DNA of 64,000 bases, from the NCBI GenBank assembly GCA_041741895.1, contig JBGSJO010000042.1, forward strand, positions 1-64,000, written 5' to 3'. Each line of letters begins with the position of its first letter. The stretch's first letter is position 1. A model generated the notes under the pieces. That model searched no databases. It was given only the letters and a program-made list of their open reading frames with translations, and had not been told where the DNA came from. Source of the DNA: Allopontixanthobacter sp041741895. GTDB taxonomy: Bacteria > Pseudomonadota > Alphaproteobacteria > Sphingomonadales > Sphingomonadaceae. Below, piece by piece: positions 43,011-51,669 of the stretch. The position numbers and the translations under genes were made by a program.

Positions 43011-43696
43011 GCCTCGCCTGTGCCAGCTGTCCGGTTCGTGACCGTGCTGCCTGTTCGGTACTGAACGAAGATGAACGCGCAGTGCTGTCTGCCGCCGGGC
43101 GGACCCGGCACCTGACCCGGGGAGAGACCTTGTTTCACGCCGGAGATAAGGAAACAGTCTGCGCCACCCTGATCAAGGGCGCGCTGAAGGTCACCTGCAC
43201 CAATCGCGATGGCGAGGAACGCATTCTCGCATTGGTCCATCCGTCAGGCTTTGTCGGCGAATTGTTCCAGCCATTTGCGCAATATGACGTGGTGGCGCTG
43301 ACCGACACCCAATTGTGCACCTTCTCGCGCGCGCACATGGAACAGGCGATTGATCGCTATCCGATTCTTGCGCAGGCATTGCTGCGCCGGTCGCAGGAAG
43401 ATCTGCATAATTCACGGAAATTGCTGGAACTGACCGGGAAACACGGTGCCGCCGAAAAGGTTGCCGGATTGGTCATGGCCATGGCACAGGCGGCCAGCGA
43501 TTCGCCTTGCCACCCGGCCAGACATTTCGAACTGCCACTATCGCGCGGCGAAATGGCCAATATGCTGGGTCTGACCATCGAAACCGTCAGCCGCCAATTG
43601 TCGAAACTGGAAAAAGGTGGTGCGATTCGCCGCGAAGGGGCACGCGGGATCGAACTGATCGACCCCGTACCTCTCCAATTTCTGAGCAGTCCTTAA
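43007..43696 (+). CDS. fnrL: FnrL-type oxygen-sensing transcriptional regulator (Crp/Fnr)
   Basis: 229 residues. N-terminal Cys5-x2-Cys8-x7-Cys16 (CASCPVRDRAAC) plus Cys104 (TQLCTF) match the 4Fe-4S ligands of FNR. The cyclic-nucleotide fold follows, then the helix EMANMLGLTIETVSRQLSKL with the E-x2-SR contacts that read TTGAT half-sites. It should activate genes at low oxygen. A matching box lies 530 bp away in front of the convergent membrane protein gene. Confidence 0.9.
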   Translation: MSLACASCPVRDRAACSVLNEDERAVLSAAGRTRHLTRGETLFHAGDKETVCATLIKGALKVTCTNRDGEERILALVHPSGFVGELFQPFAQYDVVALTDTQLCTFSRAHMEQAIDRYPILAQALLRRSQEDLHNSRKLLELTGKHGAAEKVAGLVMAMAQAASDSPCHPARHFELPLSRGEMANMLGLTIETVSRQLSKLEKGGAIRREGARGIELIDPVPLQFLSSP

Positions 43697-43730
43697 TTCA
43701 CCTCGAATCGGGCCCCTCAAATTTGGGGCT

Positions 43731-44168
43731 TCAGATCAGGGCGGAGATCGTGACCACGGCCAAAGCCCACAGGACTACCAGCACCGGCAGGATCAGCGTC
43801 TGGACAGTCGCCTCACTTGCGGAAAGGTGACCGGTCAGCGTGGAAATACCGCGGCTGCTGAACTGGCTCCACGCCATCGGACGCGTGGTGCTGCCGGGTG
43901 CCATCCGGGTCCAGGCGGCGGGAACACCGAAGAACCCGGTCAGTAAGACCACGAGAACCCCCATCGGGATTGCCAGGCCGGGGCTGGCAAAGGCAGCGAC
44001 CAATATGACCAGAAATGCCAGATAGCAGGCAGCAGCCGTCACATAGAGCCCGTTCGGCATTTCAAAGCTGCGGTCAACCTGGGCTGGCAGACTGGCCGTC
44101 GGAACACTTGGCAGCGCCGCCACATTGGCGTGATCGGCCATCACTTCGCGGGTCAGATACTTGGACAT
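43731..44168 (-). CDS. Three-helix membrane protein under an FNR box
   Basis: 145 residues. A soluble N-terminus (MSKYLTREVMADHANVAALP) precedes hydrophobic helices at about 41-61, 65-86 and 123-143. No known family or cofactor site. It is convergent with fnrL (34 bp between stops). A class II FNR promoter lies directly upstream, so it is probably induced when oxygen falls. Could be a small respiratory or envelope protein. Confidence 0.78.
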   Translation of the reverse strand: MSKYLTREVMADHANVAALPSVPTASLPAQVDRSFEMPNGLYVTAAACYLAFLVILVAAFASPGLAIPMGVLVVLLTGFFGVPAAWTRMAPGSTTRPMAWSQFSSRGISTLTGHLSASEATVQTLILPVLVVLWALAVVTISALI

Positions 44169-44195
44169 GATTGATACTCCCTTGCGCCTGGGGAA

Positions 44196-44237
44196 TTTCT
44201 ACATCGATCAATCGGGCGGTTCCTTGATTCGGATCAA
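44196..44237 (-). promoter_or_regulatory. FNR box and -10 element, class II promoter
   Basis: TTGAT-TCGG-ATCAA (44224-44237) matches the FNR consensus TTGAT-N4-ATCAA exactly. On the minus strand 22 bp later comes TAGAAA (44201-44196), which puts the box centre near -41.5, the classic activating position. The start codon is 28 bp further on. Confidence 0.85.
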
Positions 44238-44248
44238 AATCCGGAGAG

Positions 44249-44692
44249 TTAATCCCAACGCTTCAAATCGGTATGGTCCTGCGCGCGCGGTTCGATCCAG
44301 TGCCACCCGTCGCTGCGCCGTTCGCGTTTCCAGAACCAGGCGGCGCTTTTCAGATGGTCCATGCAAAAATCAACCGCGTCGATCGCATCGCGCCGATGGG
44401 CAGCGGCGGCAGACACGCATACAATCGGCTCACCGGCCACCAGCACCCCGATCCGGTGAACCATCAGCAGGCCCATCAGGTTGAACCGGCCCAATGCCCG
44501 GTCCGCCAGATCATGCATGCCGGCCAGCGTGAGCGGCTCGTAATGGGTGAGCTCGAGCGCCTCGACATAGGCCTCCCCCCGCACTTCACCGACAAAGGTG
44601 CACACCGCGCCCAATCCCGGATTGGCCTGTGCGAAAGGGCCGATCAATTGGCCGGGGATGAACATTTGGGTTAACAGGCGGATATCGCGCAT
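44249..44692 (-). CDS. moaE: Molybdopterin synthase catalytic subunit MoaE
   Basis: 147 residues; VGEVRGEAYVEALELTHYEP, HRIGVLVAGEPIVCVSAAAAHR and FCMDHLKSAAWFWKRE match MoaE, which moves sulfur from MoaD thiocarboxylate onto precursor Z. The third gene of moaA-moaD-moaE. Confidence 0.94.
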   Translation of the reverse strand: MRDIRLLTQMFIPGQLIGPFAQANPGLGAVCTFVGEVRGEAYVEALELTHYEPLTLAGMHDLADRALGRFNLMGLLMVHRIGVLVAGEPIVCVSAAAAHRRDAIDAVDFCMDHLKSAAWFWKRERRSDGWHWIEPRAQDHTDLKRWD

Positions 44693-44701
44693 CGCGGTGC
44701 C

Positions 44702-44944
44702 TCAGCCCCCGCTGACCGGCGGCAGCAAGGCGACCTCGTCACCATCCACAGCCCGCAATGCCGCCTTATCGGCAACAACTCGCCCGGCGCAGGCAACATG
44801 CACGCGGGCATTGGTCAATTGCTCTGCGACGGCGGGCGGAATTCCGGCCAGCAACGCTGGCCAGTCGAGCGGCGCGGGCAATTCCATTTCGTCCGCCCCG
44901 ACAAGATCGGCCAATGGCCCCAAAAATACCACTCTCACCGCCAT
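44702..44944 (-). CDS. moaD: Molybdopterin synthase sulfur carrier MoaD
   Basis: 80 residues of the ubiquitin-like fold ending VSGG; the terminal Gly-Gly is adenylated and thiocarboxylated. EVALLPPVSGG is typical. It ends 9 bp before moaE and begins 3 bp after moaA, so the three are one operon. Confidence 0.93.
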   Translation of the reverse strand: MAVRVVFLGPLADLVGADEMELPAPLDWPALLAGIPPAVAEQLTNARVHVACAGRVVADKAALRAVDGDEVALLPPVSGG

Positions 44945-44947
44945 CGT

Positions 44948-45976
44948 TCAGCCCCCCGTCATCGACATGTGGCGCGCCTGGGCTGGCGCTTGCCCGCGCA
45001 AATCGATGCTGAACGCATGTCGTTCAGGCTTGATCCGCATGGCCTCGTCCATCGCCGCCTGCAACTTCGCAGCCGGATCACCAGACCGCATCGCTGCGCG
45101 CAGATCCACCCGATCCCCTCCGCCGAGGCAGGGGTAAAGCTGGCCCGTTGCCGTAACGCGCAGGCGGTTGCAGCCTGCGCAGAAATTATTGGTCAGCGGG
45201 GTAATCATGCCCAGCCTGCCGCCCGTTTCGGCGATGTCGAAATAACGCGCGGGGCCGCCGGTACGATGGGGTGACGGGGTGATCGTCCAGCGTGCTTCGA
45301 GCCGGTCCATCACCGCGCCCAGCGGCAGGTAATGATCGATCCGGTCGCCATCAACCTCACCCAGCGGCATGACTTCGATCAGGGTAATTTCGTGCCCCTG
45401 CCCATGCGCCCATCCGATCAGATCGGGCAATTCAGCTTCATTTAGACCTTTCAGCGCCACGGCATTGATCTTGACCTTCAGCCTGGCCCCCTTGGCTGCG
45501 GCGATCCCGATCAGAACCTGGCCCAATTGGTCACGCCGGGTCAGCCGTTCGAACAGCACCGGATCACGCGTATCGAGCGAAACATTCACCCGCCGCACGC
45601 CCGCTGCCGCCAGCGTTTCGGCAAATTCGGCCAACCGGGTGCCATTGGTGGTAAGGGTCAATTCGTCGAGGCCGCTGCCGATTTCACGCCCGAGCGCCCG
45701 CACCAGATCGATCATGTCGCGCCGCACCAATGGCTCGCCGCCGGTCAAGCGGATCCTGCGCACCCCGCGCGCAATGAAAGCGCGCCCGAGCTGGTGCAAT
45801 TCCTCCAGCGACAGGACCTCTGCCTTGGGCAGGAATTTCATCTTTTCCGGCATGCAATAGGAGCAGCGCAGATCGCAGCGATCCGTCACCGAAAGGCGCA
45901 AATAGGTGATCCGCCGCTGGAAAGCATCGATCAGCGGCGCGCCTTGATCGGCATTTGGGGCGGTGACATAGTCCAT
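44948..45976 (-). CDS. moaA: GTP 3',8-cyclase MoaA
   Basis: 342 residues. Radical-SAM motif RCDLRCSYCMPE (C-x3-C-x2-C), GGEPLVRRD, a C-terminal second cluster NFCAGCNRLRVTATGQLYPC and the conserved Gly-Gly end (MTGG). Carries out the first step of molybdenum cofactor synthesis. Four bases separate it from the preceding SDR-like mini-gene; no moaB/C or mob genes are in the window. Confidence 0.95.
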   Translation of the reverse strand: MDYVTAPNADQGAPLIDAFQRRITYLRLSVTDRCDLRCSYCMPEKMKFLPKAEVLSLEELHQLGRAFIARGVRRIRLTGGEPLVRRDMIDLVRALGREIGSGLDELTLTTNGTRLAEFAETLAAAGVRRVNVSLDTRDPVLFERLTRRDQLGQVLIGIAAAKGARLKVKINAVALKGLNEAELPDLIGWAHGQGHEITLIEVMPLGEVDGDRIDHYLPLGAVMDRLEARWTITPSPHRTGGPARYFDIAETGGRLGMITPLTNNFCAGCNRLRVTATGQLYPCLGGGDRVDLRAAMRSGDPAAKLQAAMDEAMRIKPERHAFSIDLRGQAPAQARHMSMTGG

Positions 45977-45980
45977 TTGC

Positions 45981-46319
45981 CTATCCTGCCGGATTGTCCG
46001 CGCCTTGGCCAGACGCCGGCAGCAATTGGCCGGTCACACCCGGCGCGCGGGCAAGGTATTCCAGCACCGCAGAAATCGCATCGGGATCGCCTCCCGACAC
46101 CAGATTAACCCGCTTGGGTGCCAGTTCCCGCGCCAGATCGCGTGCAATCGCGCGCCGCCAGTCGCGGTGATCGGGGGGTGCAGGCGGCATGACCATGACC
46201 AGCGATTGCGCCTCGCCGCGCAGGGCATCACGTGCCTGATCCAGCCATATGCGATGAAATTCCGCTGCCGCATCCAGCGCGTTTGCGGGCAGACCTTCGA
46301 TCCTGAGCACTGCCTGCAC
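45981..46319 (-). CDS. SDR-derived mini-protein (Rossmann-like C-terminal part only)
   Basis: 112 residues. The segment DWRRAIARDLARELAPKRVN followed by LVSGGDPDAISAVLEYLARA and PGVTGQLLP reads like the C-terminal half of a short-chain dehydrogenase. The N-terminal GxxxGxG cofactor motif and the YxxxK catalytic pair are missing. It lies between folB and moaA with gaps of 4-5 bp, so it is part of the operon. Folate operons often carry an SDR pteridine reductase next to folB, which suggests a reduced relative. Cofactor activity is unlikely. Confidence 0.6.
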   Translation of the reverse strand: MQAVLRIEGLPANALDAAAEFHRIWLDQARDALRGEAQSLVMVMPPAPPDHRDWRRAIARDLARELAPKRVNLVSGGDPDAISAVLEYLARAPGVTGQLLPASGQGADNPAG

Positions 46320-46324
46320 GGCTG

Positions 46325-46696
46325 TCAGCGCCGCTGCCGGGTCAGGGTGATGCCGATTTTCTCGTTCGCTTCGGCAATCGCCAGCTTGACGATCTTGACC
46401 GTGACCGCTTCGATCCGTTCATCCTGCACCAGCAATGTCTCGATAATATGGTCCGCAACCGCTTCGATCAGCTTGAAGTGAACACCCGGCGGCAAGCCTT
46501 CGCTGGCGGCGAATTTCAGGTCCATGTAATTTTTGCTGGCTTCCAGCGGCGTGTCCGGATCGTAACGGCCGGCGCATTTCAATGTCACTGCCATGCTGAT
46601 GCGCAGTGGCTGCGGCTTGCCCGTTTCTTCGGAGTAGATGCCGGTCAGGACATCGTGCTCGAAATCGGCAACTTCCAGAATTAGCGAATCGGCCAT
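46325..46696 (-). CDS. folB: Dihydroneopterin aldolase FolB
   Basis: 123 residues: LEVADFEHDVLTGIYSEETG at the start, KNYMDLKFA and HFKLIEAVADHIIETL with the catalytic Glu/Lys surroundings, and VTVKIVKLAIAEANEKIGIT. It cleaves dihydroneopterin in folate synthesis. It follows the methyltransferase gene after 9 bp. Confidence 0.92.
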   Translation of the reverse strand: MADSLILEVADFEHDVLTGIYSEETGKPQPLRISMAVTLKCAGRYDPDTPLEASKNYMDLKFAASEGLPPGVHFKLIEAVADHIIETLLVQDERIEAVTVKIVKLAIAEANEKIGITLTRQRR

Positions 46697-46705
46697 CCCA
46701 GTCCC

Positions 46706-47596
46706 CTAGACGGTATTGCGCCAGCGCGCGAAGATTGCAGTCGGCAGCAGGCGTCCTCCCTCTCCCTCCTCGCGTACCGCCAGATCGCCATGTTCGATCG
46801 TGCCGGGCAGATCGGCGAACAATTCCGCCAGCAATCCGCCCAAAGCCAGGCTGGACATGCGCACCGCATAGACCGTCAGGAACAGGAATCGGCTATCGGG
46901 GTCGAGCAGCTCGCGGCAATCACCCACCAGCGGCGCAAGGCTGTCCTCAATCCGCCAGATTTCATTCTTCGGTCCACGCCCGAATTTAGGCGGATCAAGG
47001 ATGATCCCGTCATAGCGCCTTTCCCGCCGCACTTCGCGCGCGGTGAATTTCGCTGCATCGTCCACCAGCCAGCGGATCGGGCGAGCCTCCATCCCTGCCA
47101 GCACGGCATTTTCCCGTGCCTGCGCGACCGATTTCTTGGACGCATCGACATGGGTTACGGGACCATGCTGGCTCAGCGCCAGGCTGCCGACACCGGTATA
47201 GCCAAACAGGTTGAGGGTTTGCGCGTCAGTCCTGCCGTCAAGCTGCTGCCGCATCCAGTCCCACACCGGCGCCATGTCGGGGAAGAACCCGAGATGGCGG
47301 AACGGCGTACATTGCGCCGTGAAACCCACTTCGCGCCATTGCAGCGGCCAGCCTTCTTCCGGCACGGGATTATCGTAAAGCCACCGACCGCCGCCGTCCT
47401 CGTCCGATCCCGGCACGAATTCCGCTTGCGCTTCCCACTGCGAAAAGCGCGGCTGCCACATCGCCTGCGGTTCCGGCCGGATGAAGCGATAAGGGCCATA
47501 GCGTTCCAGCTTGCGGCCATCGCCACTGTCGACGAGGCCGTAATCACCCCACGCCGCCCCTTCCAGGATCAGCGGCTGTTCGGCCAGCTCTGCCAT
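46706..47596 (-). CDS. Class I SAM-dependent methyltransferase (RlmI/RlmK-like)
   Basis: 296 residues. N-terminal substrate part, then SAM-binding LNLFGYTGVGSLALSQHG and the catalytic IILDPPKFGRGPKNEIWRIE typical of 23S rRNA m5C/m2G methyltransferases of the RlmI group. Missing is the N-terminal PUA domain of E. coli RlmI, so it may have another RNA substrate. Its ATG overlaps the thrC stop by 1 nt. Confidence 0.82.
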   Translation of the reverse strand: MAELAEQPLILEGAAWGDYGLVDSGDGRKLERYGPYRFIRPEPQAMWQPRFSQWEAQAEFVPGSDEDGGGRWLYDNPVPEEGWPLQWREVGFTAQCTPFRHLGFFPDMAPVWDWMRQQLDGRTDAQTLNLFGYTGVGSLALSQHGPVTHVDASKKSVAQARENAVLAGMEARPIRWLVDDAAKFTAREVRRERRYDGIILDPPKFGRGPKNEIWRIEDSLAPLVGDCRELLDPDSRFLFLTVYAVRMSSLALGGLLAELFADLPGTIEHGDLAVREEGEGGRLLPTAIFARWRNTV

Positions 47597-48996
47597 CAGG
47601 AACCGAGGGTCGCACGTTCGGCGATGAAGGCGGTCACTGCATCGTAATCGCCCGGCAATTCGGTATAGGCTTCTTCACGGGCGAACAGATCACCCACGCG
47701 GGCGGGCAACTGCGGGCGCCGGCCGGTGGCGCGCTCTACCGCGTCGGGGAATTTAGCCGGGTGCGCTGTGGCAAGCGTCACGATCGGGATGTCCGCGGCA
47801 AGGCCAGCCTCGCGCGCTGCATGGAGGCCGATTGCGGTATGCGGATCGATAATCTCGCCGCATTTCTCGCTGGCCCAACGCATTGCGCGGGCCATGTCAT
47901 TTGCGTCAGCGCGGGCGCTGGTAAACAGGCCCGCTGCCCCTTCCCGCTGCGCATTGGTCAGCCGCATCGCCTTGTCTGCTTCGAAGGTGCCCATCTGCGC
48001 AGCTATCGCTGCCCCGTCACGCCCGCCGCAATCGAACAGCAGCCGTTCAAAATTGGAACTGACCTGGATATCCATCGACGGTGCCGAGGTGGGCGTTACC
48101 GTACCGGTGGAATAATCGCCCTGTGACAATGCGCGGTGGAGGATGTCGTTGATGTTCGTCGCCACGATCAGCCGTTCGATGGGAAGGCCCATCTTCGCCG
48201 CGACATAGCCTGCAAACACATCGCCGAAATTGCCGGTGGGAACGGAAAAAGCCACCTTCCGCCGGGGCGCGCCCAATTGCAGCGCAGCGGCGAAATAATA
48301 CACCACCTGCGCCATCAGCCGGGCCCAGTTGATCGAATTGACCGCGCCGATGTGGAAGCGCGAATTCATCTCCGGGTCACGGAACACCCGCTTCACCATT
48401 GCCTGCGCATCGTCGAAGCTGCCCTCGATGGCGATGTTGTGGACATTGGGCGCGCGGACGGTGGTCATCTGGCGGCGCTGGACATCGCTGACCCGGCCTT
48501 TCGGATGGAGCATGAAGATGTCGATCCGCTCGCGCCCGGCCACGGCATCGATTGCCGCCGATCCGGTATCGCCGCTGGTCGCACCGACGATGGTAAGGTG
48601 ATCGTGGCTTCGGGTCAGGAATTTTTCGAACAACAGGCCCAGCAATTGCAGTGCCACGTCCTTGAACGCCAGCGTCGGCCCATGGAACAATTCCAGCAGC
48701 CATTGCTGTTCGTCGAACTGCGTCAGCGGGGTCACCGCCGCGTGGGAGAAACGGCCATAGGCCTGAATGCACAAATCGCTCAATTCGCCCTGCGTCAGGC
48801 TGTCCGCCACGAATGGTTGCATGATCCGGGCGGCCAATTCGGCATAGGGAAGCCCCGCCATGGCGGCGATTTCACCTTCGCTGAACCGGGGCCAATGGAC
48901 CGGCAGATACAGACCGCCATCGTCAGCCAGACCGGCCAACGTTGCGCCTTCGAAATCAAGTGTCGGCGCAGCGCCGCGGGTTGAAACATATTCCAT
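47596..48996 (-). CDS. thrC: Threonine synthase
   Basis: 466 residues beginning MEYVSTRGAAPTLDFEGATL. PLP lysine in FHGPTLAFKDVALQLLG and the phosphate loop TSGDTGSAAIDAV. It is the long form of threonine synthase, converting O-phosphohomoserine to threonine. It is followed in frame overlap by the methyltransferase and preceded by surf1 after 82 bp. Confidence 0.94.
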   Translation of the reverse strand: MEYVSTRGAAPTLDFEGATLAGLADDGGLYLPVHWPRFSEGEIAAMAGLPYAELAARIMQPFVADSLTQGELSDLCIQAYGRFSHAAVTPLTQFDEQQWLLELFHGPTLAFKDVALQLLGLLFEKFLTRSHDHLTIVGATSGDTGSAAIDAVAGRERIDIFMLHPKGRVSDVQRRQMTTVRAPNVHNIAIEGSFDDAQAMVKRVFRDPEMNSRFHIGAVNSINWARLMAQVVYYFAAALQLGAPRRKVAFSVPTGNFGDVFAGYVAAKMGLPIERLIVATNINDILHRALSQGDYSTGTVTPTSAPSMDIQVSSNFERLLFDCGGRDGAAIAAQMGTFEADKAMRLTNAQREGAAGLFTSARADANDMARAMRWASEKCGEIIDPHTAIGLHAAREAGLAADIPIVTLATAHPAKFPDAVERATGRRPQLPARVGDLFAREEAYTELPGDYDAVTAFIAERATLGS

Positions 48997-49078
48997 AGGG
49001 AAATGCGGTTAGCCGGGCAGTGGTGCAAGGGCAAGCCAGAGGCGCTTTAGACGGGGAAACTTGCCCTGCTTCACCCGA

Positions 49079-49648
49079 TTACGGTTTGCCCCGGCGCCGC
49101 ACGGCCAGAACAAAGATCACCAGCGCGGTCAGCGCGAAGAAAAACCACTGTCCGGCATAGGCCAGATGGTTGTTGGGAATATCCGCCGGATCGGGCCTTG
49201 CCAGTGGTTCCAGCCCGGCCAGCGGCGGATCGGCGACCAGCCTTCCGCCCGGGGCGATCACCCCGGTGACCATGCCGCCGGCATATTCGGGCGCAGCCGG
49301 ATCGCGGGACCAGCCGAGAGCAACTTCACCAGTGGAACCATCGGGCAAAATGCACTCCGCCTTGTGTGCCCAGCCGCTGCTGCCCTTCGCAGAACTGCCC
49401 GATACCGAGCGGATACCCGTGACCTGCGCGCACTCGAAACCGCTGCGGCGATAGAGCGCAGAATCCAGCGAAGCCTTGTCGCGCGGATAGGCTATTTCGC
49501 TGGCGTCGGTCTGGGCGGCGGCATAAATTGCCAGTTGCGCCTCTTTTTCCTTCAGGCGGCCCAATTGCCAGAAACCCAGCGCGATCATGGTGGCAACTGC
49601 GGCCAGCACGATTATTGTCGCAAATACCGGAAGCTGGCGAAATTTCAT
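49079..49648 (-). CDS. SURF1 cytochrome oxidase assembly protein
   Basis: 189 residues, one helix at each end (PVFATIIVLAAVATMIALGF and WFFFALTALVIFVLAVRR) with a periplasmic middle. Conserved ALGFWQLGRLKEKEAQ and PNNHLAYAGQWF. It helps haem a insertion into subunit I. Short for the family but complete. Last gene of the oxidase group; it overlaps the DUF983 gene by 4 nt. Confidence 0.9.
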   Translation of the reverse strand: MKFRQLPVFATIIVLAAVATMIALGFWQLGRLKEKEAQLAIYAAAQTDASEIAYPRDKASLDSALYRRSGFECAQVTGIRSVSGSSAKGSSGWAHKAECILPDGSTGEVALGWSRDPAAPEYAGGMVTGVIAPGGRLVADPPLAGLEPLARPDPADIPNNHLAYAGQWFFFALTALVIFVLAVRRRGKP

Positions 49649-50031
49649 GGTTTCCGGCCAGCCTCGGCCGCATTACTCTTGAATTCGGCAAAAACCAGCG
49701 CCGCCTTTGCCGCGCGCAGACCATAGATCACAAGCCCGGTGGTTAGCGGAATCCATAGCACGGCATGGACCCAGAATGGGGGTTCGTAAGACAATTGTAG
49801 CCACATCGCCAAGCCGACGACAAATGCACCGATGATCAGGATCAGGAACGCCGCCGGCCCGTCGCCCACGTTGAATTTGGTGAAATCGAGCGAGCAGGCG
49901 CGGCAATGATCGGCGAATTTGGTCAGCCCGCCAAACAGCGTGCGCGCGCCGCACTGGGGGCATAAACCGAAAAGGGCAGCCTCGCCCATGCGTGGATGCC
50001 CTTTCGGATTTTCAGGAATGCCTGCGGGCAT
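49645..50031 (-). CDS. DUF983 zinc-ribbon membrane protein
   Basis: 128 residues. Two CxxC pairs (LCPQCGARTLFGG and HCRACSLDF) form a likely metal site before two membrane helices (FLILIIGAFVVGLAMWLQL and WVHAVLWIPLTTGLVIYGL). DUF983 genes are regularly found between ctaE and surf1 and may assist oxidase assembly. It directly abuts ctaE. Confidence 0.87.
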   Translation of the reverse strand: MPAGIPENPKGHPRMGEAALFGLCPQCGARTLFGGLTKFADHCRACSLDFTKFNVGDGPAAFLILIIGAFVVGLAMWLQLSYEPPFWVHAVLWIPLTTGLVIYGLRAAKAALVFAEFKSNAAEAGRKP

Positions 50032-50852
50032 CAGTGGATTTCAGCGCCCCAACCGCCCCAGACATAAACGACGATGAACAGGAACAGCCACACCACATCG
50101 ACGAAGTGCCAATACCACGCAGCCGCTTCAAAACCGAAATGCTGGCGTGGGGTGAAATGGCCCTTGTAACTGCGGACAAGGCACACGGTCAGGAAGATCG
50201 TGCCCACCAACACGTGGAAACCGTGGAAACCGGTCGCCATGTAGAAGGCGGAGCTATAGGTGTTGCCGCCGAATGCAAATGGCGCGTGACTGTATTCATA
50301 AACCTGGATGCTGGTGAATAGGATGCCCAGCAGAATGGTCGCCCACAGGCCCTTCTTCAGCCCGTCCCGGTCGCCGTGGATCAGCGAGTGGTGCGCCCAG
50401 GTAACCGTAGTGCCTGAACACAGCAGGATGAGCGTGTTGAGCAGCGGCAGGTCAAACGGATCCATCACCGCTTCGATTGCCTTGGGCGGCCACTGACCGC
50501 CAATCACTTCGGAAATAGTGCTCGGGAACAGCGCGAAATCGAACCAGCTCCAGAACCACCCGACGAAGAACATAACTTCTGACGCGATGAACAGGATCAT
50601 CCCGTAACGCAGGTGCAATTGCACCACGGGCGTGTGATGGCCTTCCTGCGCTTCCTTCACGATGTTGGAAAACCAGCTGAAGAAGCTGGCGATCAGGCCC
50701 GCAATACCCAGACCCAGGACGAGATGGGCATTGTCCAGTTCATGCATGAACAGCACCATTCCGCTGGTGAAGGTCAGTGCCGAAATGGACGCTACCAGCG
50801 GCCAGATATCGGGCGGCAGAATGTGGTAACTATGGTTTACTTTGCCAGCCAT
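50031..50852 (-). CDS. ctaE: Cytochrome c oxidase subunit III
   Basis: 273 residues, seven membrane helices: HSYHILPPDIWPLVASISAL, FFVGWFWSWFDFALFP, CSGTTVTWAHHSLIHGDRDG, YMATGFHGFHVLVGTIFLTV and AAWYWHFVDVVWLFLFIVVY. This is the aa3-type CoxC/CtaE, which supports proton uptake stability. A 116-bp gap with a GC-rich inverted repeat (CCCGGA/TCCGGG, about 50918-50937) separates it from ctaG. Confidence 0.96.
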   Translation of the reverse strand: MAGKVNHSYHILPPDIWPLVASISALTFTSGMVLFMHELDNAHLVLGLGIAGLIASFFSWFSNIVKEAQEGHHTPVVQLHLRYGMILFIASEVMFFVGWFWSWFDFALFPSTISEVIGGQWPPKAIEAVMDPFDLPLLNTLILLCSGTTVTWAHHSLIHGDRDGLKKGLWATILLGILFTSIQVYEYSHAPFAFGGNTYSSAFYMATGFHGFHVLVGTIFLTVCLVRSYKGHFTPRQHFGFEAAAWYWHFVDVVWLFLFIVVYVWGGWGAEIH

Positions 50853-50968
50853 GAATCTCTTATCCTGTCAGAGCGGTTTCAAATGCCCTTAATGGGCCAT
50901 GGTATTCAGGTCCAGTGCCCGGAGGGGCATTCCGGGAAATTTTGCCAAGCGTCTTTTGCCTGCGGAGC

Positions 50969-51541
50969 TTATGACCCAGACTCGATTGCCTTGTGGAACG
51001 TATAACTCAGCGTAATCTGCTCTACGTCCCGTGCGTTCTCGTCCTGCATGATCGCCGGATCAACATAATACAGCACCGGCATGCGGACTTCCTCGCCCGG
51101 CTGCAATGTCTGTTCGGTGAAGCAGAAACACTGGATCTTGTTGAAATATTTGCCCGTCTGTTCGGGCTCGACATTGAATGTCGCCGTGCCGGTAATGGGG
51201 ACATCGCTATTGTTCTTCGCAACATAGAAAGCCATGTCGCGCACGCCGATCTGGACCGTGTCGGTCGGCTGTTCCGCGCGAAATGTCCACGGCACATCAG
51301 ATGCAATGTTGCCGTCGAACCGGATCGATATCTGTTTCGCCCCGGCGCTGGCTGCCATGCGTTCGGCCAGATCGGCCTGCTGCGCACTTGCGCGCTGGGT
51401 AGTGCCGCCAAACCCAGTTACCTGGCAGAATAATTGATACAAGGGTACCGCTGCAAATCCCAGCCCAAGCATCGCCAGCGCACCGAGAAATGCAATCAGG
51501 CCGACCCGGGCGTTCTTGTTGCTGATATCGTTACTTGTCAT
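50969..51541 (-). CDS. ctaG: Cytochrome c oxidase copper chaperone CtaG (Cox11)
   Basis: 190 residues. One N-terminal helix (LIAFLGALAMLGLGFAAVPL) then PLYQLFCQVTGFGGTTQ, and the copper-binding Cys in IQCFCFTEQTLQPGE. It delivers Cu(B) to subunit I. Two bases separate it from the 41-residue small gene. Confidence 0.95.
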   Translation of the reverse strand: MTSNDISNKNARVGLIAFLGALAMLGLGFAAVPLYQLFCQVTGFGGTTQRASAQQADLAERMAASAGAKQISIRFDGNIASDVPWTFRAEQPTDTVQIGVRDMAFYVAKNNSDVPITGTATFNVEPEQTGKYFNKIQCFCFTEQTLQPGEEVRMPVLYYVDPAIMQDENARDVEQITLSYTFHKAIESGS

Positions 51542-51543
51542 GT

Positions 51544-51669
51544 TCAGTCCCCCATGCGGACAATGGTAATGGCATAAAACAGGATCGCGAAAAATACGAG
51601 CACGCCGCCCAGAACCAGGTTGCGACTCTTTTGGCGGCGGCGGAATTCATTCTGCTCTTCAGGCGTCAT
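51544..51669 (-). CDS. Small single-helix protein in the oxidase operon
   Basis: 41 residues, MTPEEQNEFRRRQKSRNLVL then a helix GVLVFFAILFYAITIVRMGD. Too short to be caught by a length filter but clearly real: its ATG overlaps the ctaB stop as ATGA and it ends 2 bp before ctaG. Such a short protein is commonly found at this place in alphaproteobacterial oxidase operons; function is not established. Confidence 0.85.
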   Translation of the reverse strand: MTPEEQNEFRRRQKSRNLVLGGVLVFFAILFYAITIVRMGD

